A stretch of DNA of 10,907 nt from Candidatus Latescibacterota bacterium (GTDB lineage: Bacteria > Latescibacterota > 4484-107). Positions 1-5,552 of the stretch are shown here, one piece after another (positions within the stretch are counted from its first letter, which is position 1; every line of letters starts with the position of its first letter). The position numbers were made by a program, and so were the translations under genes. The notes below the pieces were generated by a model that worked only from the letters and a program-made list of their open reading frames with translations, did not search any database and had not been told where the DNA came from. The DNA lies in the NCBI GenBank assembly GCA_030613045.1, contig JAUWMS010000033.1:1-10907 (forward strand). Reading direction: 5' to 3'.

Positions 1-65
1 TTGACCGGGGCCATCGAATATTTGCACAAATGCCTTTTGGCTTGAATTTCCCATAACCGGTCCAT
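1..65 (-). CDS. possible 5' end of an unrecognised gene, cut by the window edge
   Basis: On the minus strand an ATG at 63-65 opens a frame that stays open to the left edge, reading MDRLWEIQAKRHLCKYSMAP and onward. A weak AAGG lies about 6 bases upstream. It has the same orientation as the citrate synthase-like gene and would be the next gene downstream of it, after a spacer holding a large hairpin. Twenty-one codons are too few to recognise a family. The plus strand is also open over 1-45 (ending in TGA), so the tail of a plus-strand gene is an alternative. Confidence 0.2.
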   Translation of the reverse strand, partial: MDRLWEIQAKRHLCKYSMAPV

Positions 66-120
66 GCTCAGCCTTAAGTAATTTTTGAAATGCTCTTGTG
101 GATTTGTTTCTCTCGGGGAG

Positions 121-202
121 TTTAGCCTCTCAGCAGGGGTCAGGGGTCAGGGTTTTCCTGCGCCCTGATCCCTAATCCCTGATCCCTGAGAGGAGCCTAA
201 AA
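121..202. repeat. long hairpin made of 7-base tandem repeats
   Basis: The left arm (121-152) contains GGGGTCA-type units repeated every 7 bases. The right arm (163-202) contains CCCTGAT / CCCTAAT units, also every 7 bases, and is nearly the reverse complement of the left arm. The arms are bounded by TTTAG-CCTCTCAG and CTGAGAGG-AGCCTAAA, so pairing extends to about 30 base pairs with small bulges around a 10-base loop. It lies 3' of the citrate synthase-like gene and could block transcription, but no clean T-run follows on the minus strand. I see nothing else in 66-270. Confidence 0.8.
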
Positions 203-270
203 AACTAAAGAGCAAAATGAAGATTACTTGAGGAGATGCAAAACGCTTCTTCCCCTGAGGCGAAAGCCGT

Positions 271-1200
271 TTATTTGTCCTTGGATGGATCCATATAGTG
301 GTACGGCGCACGAGTCAGAGGCTCAGCGATTTTTCCCTCGGAAAGATGTCTATCCGAAGGACCGTCGTAGTAATCGGGCTTCTGTAAAGCGAGATCAAGC
401 GGCTGAGTGATTTTTGACTTGGTAGAAGCTCTCCATCCTTTTTCTCGTGTTTTTTCCTCAACACAATGCGCTACGAGACTGACAGACCTGGCAATCGCGC
501 AGAAAGCCAAACATTCATCCGGATTGAATCCCATATCCACCAGAGTAGAAGAGATGGCCCCGGATACATTCATATAAAGCTTCCTGCCCCAGTATTTCTC
601 GGTAGTATTTTCCAATGCCACCACAAACTTCACGTGATCTCTGGCTACACCAAACTTTTCAGCCAATTCAATGATTCGCGGGGAGCGCAGATCGCGAATA
701 TGTTGGGGATGATGCCATCCCGGGATCACGGTTCTTTCCCCAAATAATCTCACAAAGGCATCGTCCTTTTCTTTGTTTCTGATCCCTTTGGCCAAATAGT
801 CGGCGGTTTGGTCTAAGGTCCAACCCTTTTCTTTCATCAGCTTTACTGCGGTGATCCAGGTCTGAGCTGCTTCGTGCGCATCCACGTGCGTATAACCGAT
901 GCTTAAAATTCCTCCGGCCAGACCCGGCATAATATACCCTGCCCCCGACATCACCATTCTCGCCGCAGCAGAAGATGGAGACATCGCATGCTCGGAAAAA
1001 CATACGAGAAGCGCATCAACCATCTTTGCAACATTTTTCTCCGGCAATTCTCCTTTCCAGACTAAATGAAGCATTTCTGCAAAATTTATATTCCCGGTCA
1101 ATTCGTTCACATCATACCCTCGCACAACGATCTTGTCCCGAGTCTTGTAGCTGATCGCGGACTGCCAATGGAACGGTTCTCTCTCTTGTGTTTCTACCAT
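271..1200 (-). CDS. citrate synthase / citryl-CoA lyase family protein
   Basis: The 309-residue protein resembles short citrate synthase-fold proteins such as citryl-CoA lyase and the citrate synthase-like domain of ATP-citrate lyase. These make or cleave citryl-CoA or related acyl-CoA adducts in the cytoplasm. Visible family signatures are IVVRGYDVNELTGNINFAEM (residues 25-44), a His-containing GYTHVDAHE loop (about 102-110), PGWHHP (160-165, matching the PGxGHP loop with a catalytic His), and NVSGA followed by AIARSVSLVAHCVEE (211-249). Where relatives have NVDG the protein has NVSG, so the third catalytic residue (Asp) appears to be Ser213. The length is near that of citryl-CoA lyases and well below full citrate synthase. 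I chose the ATG at 1198-1200 because an AGGAGG lies 8 bases upstream. The frame continues upstream to 1341, but that extension reads through dispersed repeats. The true substrate is unknown. Confidence 0.8.
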   Translation of the reverse strand: MVETQEREPFHWQSAISYKTRDKIVVRGYDVNELTGNINFAEMLHLVWKGELPEKNVAKMVDALLVCFSEHAMSPSSAAARMVMSGAGYIMPGLAGGILSIGYTHVDAHEAAQTWITAVKLMKEKGWTLDQTADYLAKGIRNKEKDDAFVRLFGERTVIPGWHHPQHIRDLRSPRIIELAEKFGVARDHVKFVVALENTTEKYWGRKLYMNVSGAISSTLVDMGFNPDECLAFCAIARSVSLVAHCVEEKTREKGWRASTKSKITQPLDLALQKPDYYDGPSDRHLSEGKIAEPLTRAPYHYMDPSKDK

Positions 1201-1208
1201 CTGGATAT

Positions 1209-1214
1209 CCTCCT
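1209..1214 (-). promoter_or_regulatory. Shine-Dalgarno site fixing the start of the citrate synthase-like gene
   Basis: A perfect AGGAGG on the minus strand sits 8 bases before the ATG at 1198-1200. It argues against the longer in-frame start near 1341, whose extra 47 residues come from repeat DNA. Confidence 0.8.
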
Positions 1215-1220
1215 TTTTTT

Positions 1221-1443
1221 GCCACAAAGCACACAGAGACCACAGCGCGGCAAAGCCGCAAAAAAACCAAAAGAAATGGGACACGGATTGCACGGATTTA
1301 CACGGATCAAACAAAGTAAGCTTATCGGGGAATCCGAACAATCCAACTCCTCCTCGTTCAACAAAAACCTTGTCAAAAAAACAAGATTTTGCAGGTTAGT
1401 AGTACAGAGGATGGCCGTTGTTTTTGTCTGTGTGCTCTGTGGC
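1221..1443. repeat. inverted pair of a dispersed 17-base repeat
   Basis: GCCACAAAGCACACAGA at 1221-1237 is matched in inverted orientation at 1427-1443 (reverse complement GCCACAGAGCACACAGA, one mismatch). The copies lie about 190 bases apart, upstream of the citrate synthase-like gene. A small GCGGC-AAA-GCCGC hairpin lies at 1247-1259 and a CACGGATT tandem repeat lies between the arms. No gene is supported between the arms. No transposase is present, so this looks like a non-autonomous dispersed repeat, not an insertion sequence. Confidence 0.7.
1282..1307. repeat. tandem CACGGATT repeat
   Basis: Three copies of CACGGAT(T) start at 1282, 1291 and 1301, a period of 9-10 bases. The repeat lies inside the larger inverted pair and is non-coding in any credible frame. 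Confidence 0.75.
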
Positions 1444-1864
1444 TTGGCTATATCCCGTAAGGTGACTGACATCCTCTTCCTCATCTTTTACTAAAAGGTA
1501 AACGTGTAACGTTTGAGGAAACTGGGGAAATAAAAAGGGCTTGTTCTTAGCCCATATTTCGAAAGATATGCAGAAAGGAAGAATTTATCAAGTATTTTTT
1601 TACTTTTTTTTGAGGGGAAAGGGAACAAACATGAGTTCCCCGTAATGGGGTTGAAGATTTTTTAAGCGTGGGAGGGAAGCGATGCAACAGTGGGGATCAA
1701 TCTGGGGGTGTAGGATCAGGAGAGTCAGGCAAGTCTGAGCCGATCATCCCAAAAGAACTCTTGCGTTCATGGCGTCTCCATAGTATCTTTGAAAAAAAAC
1801 AGGGAGGAGACAATGTGCGCTATCCGATACTATACGATGATCCGACAAAGCAAATATCCAAGTA

Positions 1865-1899
1865 AGATGAATTTTTACACAGCATGCCAAAATTCATCT
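1865..1899. repeat. perfect 11-base inverted repeat
   Basis: AGATGAATTTT (1865-1875) and AAAATTCATCT (1889-1899) are exact reverse complements around a 13-base loop containing GCATGC. No T-run follows on either strand, so an operator or RNA hairpin is as likely as a terminator. Confidence 0.6.
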
Positions 1900-1994
1900 C
1901 CTGTATTCCGCTACGAGTTAGTTCGCTAAGGGCTTGGGCGGTAAGTAGGTGGACAAACTTAAATTCATAAAATTTCACGTTTTCCATAAGGAAT

Positions 1995-2065
1995 CCAGGA
2001 ACCCAGGAAAGGACAGTGGTGCATTTCGGAGGGGTTGTTTCTCTCTTGGTTTCCTGGTTTCCTGA
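1995..2065. repeat. inverted pair of octamer tandem repeats
   Basis: CCAGGAACCCAGGAAA (1995-2010) holds two 8-base CCAGGAA units. TTTCCTGGTTTCCTGA (2050-2065) holds the same unit on the other strand, so the two can pair with about 2 mismatches over a 39-base loop. It lies directly upstream of the fucosidase gene, within its likely leader. Confidence 0.7.
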
Positions 2066-2155
2066 TTGTGAAAATAATTTTGTCCAGGAACTTCTTGTTC
2101 GGTCCCCATTCTTACCATGTTCATCCAGAGGATCAAAGAAACTCATGAGGAGAGT

Positions 2156-3472
2156 ATGCCGGTACAACCGACGCCGCAGCAGTTGGCCTGGCAGGAATCC
2201 GAATTGGCACTATTCCTGCATTTCGGGATCAATACGTTCACGGACCGGGAATGGGGAGACGGCAGGGAAGACCCCGCCCTGTTTAATCCCACTGACCTGG
2301 ATGCCCGACAATGGGTGCAGGTGGCGAAGGAGTCCGGGTTCAAGCTGATGATCCTTACGGCCAAACATCACGATGGATTTTGCCTTTGGCCCAGCCGATG
2401 CACCGAACACTCCGTTCAAAACAGTCCGTTCAGAGAGGGCAAAGGAGACGTGGTGCGCGAACTAACGGAGGCGTGCCATGAGGCGGGCATGAGCATGGGG
2501 TTGTATCTTTCACCGTGGGACCGTCACGAACCTCGGTACGGAGACTCGCCGGCCTATAACCGGTTTTTCAAGAACCAGCTTACCGAGCTGCTCACTCATT
2601 ACGGAGAAATCGCGGAAGTCTGGTTCGACGGAGCCTGCGGCGAAGGTCCGAACGGTAGGAAGCAGGAAACCGATTGGCGCGGATACTACGAGACGGTGCG
2701 CAGGCTTCAGCCGAACGCGCTCATCGCCATCTGCGGACCGGATATTCGCTGGGTCGGCAACGAGGACGGCGTGGCGCGGGAAACCGAGTGGAGTGTTCAG
2801 GAAGCGCATCCGATTTTTCACGACCGCGTCACAGGTCCGGTGTGGTATCCGGCGGAGTGTGACGTATCCATCCGGCCCGGCTGGTTCTGGCACAAATCCC
2901 AGGACAACCAGGTGAAATCGCTCGAACACCTGACGGACATCTACTATCACTCCGTCGGGCGGAATAGTACGCTGTTGCTCAACGTTCCTCCGAATGACCG
3001 GGGACTTCTCCCGCAACCGGACGTCCGACGGCTGCGGGCATTTCGTACGGTGCTGGATCAGACCTTTGCGACGAACCTCGCCCAAGACAAGCCGACCGGG
3101 GCCGACAGTGTCCGTACGGACAGCAATGCCTCATCCGCTGTGGACGGAAATCGCGCCACGTACTGGGCCGCCGGGGAAGGCGTCACCGCGGCGCGGTTGG
3201 AAGTGGATTTGGGAGTTCCGGTCTCTTTCAACACCGCACTGGTTCAGGAGTATATCGCGCTGGGTCAGCGGGTGGAAGCCTATCGCATCGAGGCGTGGGA
3301 TGGCCGGGAATGGAAGCGCATCGCGGAGGGGACGACCATCGGGCACAAGAAACTCGACCGATTTCCGAAGGTCACGGCGCGCAAAGTGCGGCTGCTCGTC
3401 GTCCAATCGCGGAAGCCTTCTCTGATTCGGACGTTCGGGCTGTATCATGCGCCGGACCCGGCAGGGGTTTGA
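2156..3472 (+). CDS. alpha-L-fucosidase, GH29, with C-terminal discoidin-like domain
   Basis: A 438-residue glycoside hydrolase of family GH29, which removes terminal alpha-L-fucose from glycans by a retaining mechanism. The N-terminal half (about 5-305) is the (beta/alpha)8 catalytic domain, with FLHFGINTFTDREWGDG (20-36), the LTAKHHDGFCLWPS stretch (67-80) and VWFDGA (155-160). Asp158 is the expected nucleophile; the acid/base residue cannot be assigned by eye. Residues about 306-432 (TNLAQDKPTGADS ... DGNRATYWAA ... VDLG) match an F5/8 type C, or CBM32-like, sugar-binding domain. The ATG at 2156 follows GAGGAG closely (3-4 bases). An in-frame ATG at 2117 has no Shine-Dalgarno site and lies next to repeat DNA, so I prefer 2156. 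Neither start gives a signal peptide, so the enzyme seems cytoplasmic, which is unusual for a fucosidase carrying a binding module. It is the first gene of a plus-strand cluster. Confidence 0.93.
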   Translation: MPVQPTPQQLAWQESELALFLHFGINTFTDREWGDGREDPALFNPTDLDARQWVQVAKESGFKLMILTAKHHDGFCLWPSRCTEHSVQNSPFREGKGDVVRELTEACHEAGMSMGLYLSPWDRHEPRYGDSPAYNRFFKNQLTELLTHYGEIAEVWFDGACGEGPNGRKQETDWRGYYETVRRLQPNALIAICGPDIRWVGNEDGVARETEWSVQEAHPIFHDRVTGPVWYPAECDVSIRPGWFWHKSQDNQVKSLEHLTDIYYHSVGRNSTLLLNVPPNDRGLLPQPDVRRLRAFRTVLDQTFATNLAQDKPTGADSVRTDSNASSAVDGNRATYWAAGEGVTAARLEVDLGVPVSFNTALVQEYIALGQRVEAYRIEAWDGREWKRIAEGTTIGHKKLDRFPKVTARKVRLLVVQSRKPSLIRTFGLYHAPDPAGV

Positions 3473-3513
3473 AATCATGAATCCCTACCGTAACCCCCTC
3501 AGGAGAAAACACT

Positions 3514-4182
3514 ATGAGCAGACCTACGGATCACAGCAACATAGACTTACGCCAACTGCATCTCGACGTGGTTCGGGGAACATCCGACGGCAAAATTATC
3601 TGGCAGCCTCGGATTGGGTGCTGGCTTACGGATAAACGCTTTGCGGGGGTTCCGCTTCCCGAGCCGTATGAGAGCATGACCGTTCCCGGGATCTATCGGG
3701 CCCTGAACTGTTCGCCGAGGATCTACGAGTTTAATGCGTGCTTCCGGCGGATCGAAGATTCGCGTGTGATCCGAAATGAGCGGAAGCTGTCCGAAACGGA
3801 TACGGAGATCACGATTCATACGCCCGCTGGGAAGCAGGTGAGCATCTATCGCATCACCTCCTCCAGTCCGCATCGGATTCAGGTGAAGCGGGAGATCGAG
3901 TCGGAGGCGGAGATGAGGGTGGCCCTCTGGCGGGCGGAGCATTCCACATGGGTGTGGGATCAGACCCGGTATGAGGCCTTGTGCGCGGAATGGGGAAATC
4001 TCGGCGCGCCTACGATGTTTATGCCCAGGGTCAACGTCCAGGATCTTTACATCAACACGATGGGCGTGGAAAAGGCCACGTACGCGCTGTATGATTGGCC
4101 GGATACGGTGGCGGCCTACTTTGACGCGCTGGACGAAAGCCACGCCCGGCTGATCCGGGTCATCAATGCGTCGCCCATTTAG
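3514..4182 (+). CDS. UroD/MtaA-family protein, N-terminal part, ended by in-frame TAG
   Basis: The 222 residues form the N-terminal portion of a uroporphyrinogen decarboxylase-superfamily protein. They include WGNLGAPTMFMPRVNVQDLY (160-179) and the helix YDWPDTVAAYFDALDESH before INASPI. An AGGAG 8 bases before the ATG supports the start. The frame ends at TAG (4180-4182), but the same frame continues without a gap as VINFGDNLHGG, exactly as family members continue. Relatives usually have an acidic residue at the TAG position, so a GAG-to-TAG change is the simplest reading. The joined product would be about 382 residues, a normal family length. Such proteins outside heme synthesis are methyltransferase-like barrels, often of unknown substrate. 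Alone, this half-barrel is unlikely to work, so treat it as part of a probable pseudogene unless the TAG is read through or is a sequence error. Confidence 0.85.
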   Translation: MSRPTDHSNIDLRQLHLDVVRGTSDGKIIWQPRIGCWLTDKRFAGVPLPEPYESMTVPGIYRALNCSPRIYEFNACFRRIEDSRVIRNERKLSETDTEITIHTPAGKQVSIYRITSSSPHRIQVKREIESEAEMRVALWRAEHSTWVWDQTRYEALCAEWGNLGAPTMFMPRVNVQDLYINTMGVEKATYALYDWPDTVAAYFDALDESHARLIRVINASPI

Positions 4183-4662
4183 GTGATCAATTTCGGGGAT
4201 AATCTTCATGGCGGCACGCTGCCACCGGATCTCTACCAGCGAACTGTGCTTCCCTCCTATCTGCGGCGCTGCGAATTGCTTCACGCGGGCGGGAAATTCG
4301 TGCATTCTCACTGGGACGGAGACACGAAGTCCCTGCTTCCCTTCGCGAAGATCAGCGGACTCGACGGCATTGAGGCCATCACGCCCAAGCCGCAGGGCGA
4401 CGTTACGCTCGAAGAGGTCAAAGAAGCCCTCGGCGATGAAATTTTTCTGATTGACGGGCTTCCGGCCATCCTGTTCGACACGTTGTATCCGGTATCCATG
4501 CTGGAGGAGTTCACCCACCGACTGATCGAACTGTTTGCGCCCAGGCTGATCCTCGGCATCTCGGATGAGATTTCCTCCACCGGCGACATCGAGCGGTTGC
4601 GCGTGGTGGGCCGGATCGTGGATGAGTATAATGCGTCGTGTTCGGTGAGTGGTGAGCAGTGA
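4183..4662 (+). CDS. UroD/MtaA-family protein, C-terminal part, after in-frame TAG
   Basis: The 159 residues complete the barrel begun upstream. They include INFGDNLHGGTLPPDLYQR (2-20), CELLHAGGKFVHSHWDGD (30-47, the region that holds metal or substrate ligands in MtaA-type relatives), GLDGIEAITPKPQGDVTLEE (59-78) and LGISDEISSTGDIERLRVVG (124-143). The GTG directly after the TAG could serve as a restart codon, but I see no Shine-Dalgarno site before it, so separate translation would need coupling to the upstream stop. The last residues (CSVSGEQ) and the TGA come from a GTGAGTG tandem repeat, so the original C-terminus may have been replaced by repeat DNA. The lack of other frame damage points to a recent nonsense change, a sequence error or real readthrough. 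Confidence 0.85.
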   Translation: MINFGDNLHGGTLPPDLYQRTVLPSYLRRCELLHAGGKFVHSHWDGDTKSLLPFAKISGLDGIEAITPKPQGDVTLEEVKEALGDEIFLIDGLPAILFDTLYPVSMLEEFTHRLIELFAPRLILGISDEISSTGDIERLRVVGRIVDEYNASCSVSGEQ

Positions 4663-4672
4663 GTGGTGAGTG
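4645..4672. repeat. GTGAGTG heptamer tandem repeat at a gene end
   Basis: Four 7-base units (GTGAGTG, GTGAGCA, GTGAGTG, GTGAGTG) run through the 3' end of the UroD-like frame and supply its stop codon (TGA at 4660-4662). The next gene's Shine-Dalgarno site follows about 30 bases later. Confidence 0.85.
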
Positions 4673-4714
4673 GTGCGGCGTAATTTGTAATCAGATTGAG
4701 AGGAGGAGATCAAA

Positions 4715-5539
4715 ATGAGTCCGGTTGATCCCTATCCATCTCCGGTGGACAAGCTGCTCACGTATGGCGATTGCCGCGAGTTCCGAGAATGGCCCGATTA
4801 CGTTTCTGAAATCGGTCTCGGACCGGAGTATATTCCCGATCTCATTCGCATGGCCACGGATGAGGACTTGAACCGGGCGGACTCGGACAGTCTCGAAGTC
4901 TGGGCGCCTGTCCACGCCTGGCGGGCGCTGGGGCAGTTGAGGGCCGAGGCGGCGATCGAGCCGCTTATGCCTCTGTTCGACGATCTGGATGATGAGGGGA
5001 GTGATTGGGTGCTTGAGGAGTTGCCCAGAGTCTATGGCATGATCGGTCCGGCGGCCCTTCCTGAACTCTCGGCATATTTGGTCGACTCATCTCATGGAGA
5101 ATATCCCCGGGTCGCGGTGACCGGCTGTCTGGAGCATATCGGGAAGAACCATCCGGACGCACGCACGCAATGTGCGGCGATCCTTACCCGTCAACTGGAA
5201 CGGTTCGAGGAAAATCCGGTAACCCTTAACGCCTTTCTCATAAGTCCGTTGATGGATCTGAAGGCGATGGAATCGCTGCCGGTCATTGAGCGCGCCTTCG
5301 CCGCGGACTGCGTTGATCTGTCGGTATTTGGAGACTGGGAGGATGTGCAGATTAAGTTAGGCTTGAAGCCGCATCGTGAAAAGCCCCGCTCGAGTCTGTT
5401 CAACCTGGACGAATATCGGGCGCGCGCGCCCCGCTTCGATAGCCAAACAGATACTGAACGGACGGTCCGCCGCAAAACCAGGGTCAAACGAAAACAGGCA
5501 AAAAAATCTCGAAAGGTCAACCGCAAGAAAAAAAAGTAA
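4715..5539 (+). CDS. HEAT-repeat-like protein with lysine-rich tail
   Basis: A 274-residue protein with alpha-helical repeat character. Segments such as VWAPVHAWRALGQLRAEAA, AIEPLMPLFDDL, IGPAALPELSAYL, AVTGCLEHIGK and ESLPVIERAFAADCVD resemble HEAT / PBS-lyase-type repeats over residues about 35-215. It matches a family often found as conserved hypothetical proteins, some of which end in a metal-binding SEC-C motif; none is present here. Instead the last 23 residues are mostly Lys and Arg, suggesting nucleic-acid or ribosome contact. This is an inference from composition only. A strong GGAGGAG precedes the ATG at 4715. It lies in the plus-strand cluster, 13 bases before the next gene, so the two are probably co-transcribed. 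There is no signal peptide or membrane segment. No enzymatic motif is visible and the function is unknown. Confidence 0.8.
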   Translation: MSPVDPYPSPVDKLLTYGDCREFREWPDYVSEIGLGPEYIPDLIRMATDEDLNRADSDSLEVWAPVHAWRALGQLRAEAAIEPLMPLFDDLDDEGSDWVLEELPRVYGMIGPAALPELSAYLVDSSHGEYPRVAVTGCLEHIGKNHPDARTQCAAILTRQLERFEENPVTLNAFLISPLMDLKAMESLPVIERAFAADCVDLSVFGDWEDVQIKLGLKPHREKPRSSLFNLDEYRARAPRFDSQTDTERTVRRKTRVKRKQAKKSRKVNRKKKK

Positions 5540-5552
5540 CCGGGAGGACATT

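Larger units (their letters stand above)
1444..2155. other. non-coding spacer upstream of the fucosidase operon
   Basis: About 700 bases with no convincing gene. It holds small hairpins (GGGCT/AGCCC near 1540, GGGAAC/GTTCCC near 1630), T-rich stretches near 1590-1610, a perfect 11-base inverted repeat at 1865-1899 and an inverted octamer-repeat pair at 1995-2065. A 65-codon open frame at 1668-1865 starts with GTG without a Shine-Dalgarno site and matches nothing I know. The operon promoter probably lies here, but I found no box pair with good spacing. Confidence 0.6.

Noticed and set aside
121..202. CRISPR-like or telomere-like array
   Set aside because: The 7-base units lack spacers, and the two arms are inverted copies in a hairpin.
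236..298. 20-codon plus-strand peptide frame starting at ATG 236
   Set aside because: The GAGGAG directly abuts the ATG with no spacer, and the frame is antisense to the end of the citrate synthase-like gene.
1201..1341. In-frame 47-residue extension of the citrate synthase-like protein to a TTG near 1339-1341
   Set aside because: The extension translates dispersed repeat DNA, and the ATG at 1198-1200 has a perfect AGGAGG 8 bases upstream.
1668..1865. 65-codon plus-strand open frame starting with GTG
   Set aside because: No Shine-Dalgarno site, no family resemblance, and unusual composition in a spacer rich in repeats.
1948..1975. Promoter with TGGACA and TAAAAT before the fucosidase
   Set aside because: The spacer is only about 12 bases, too short for a sigma-70 promoter.
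1820..2167. 115-codon minus-strand open frame upstream of the fucosidase
   Set aside because: It crosses the inverted octamer repeats and the 11-base inverted repeat, and it shows no protein-family pattern.
4180..4182. Pyrrolysine codon as the main reading of the TAG
   Set aside because: No pyl genes or supporting element in view, the family is not a known pyrrolysine user, and neighbouring genes stop with TAG; kept only as a testable alternative.
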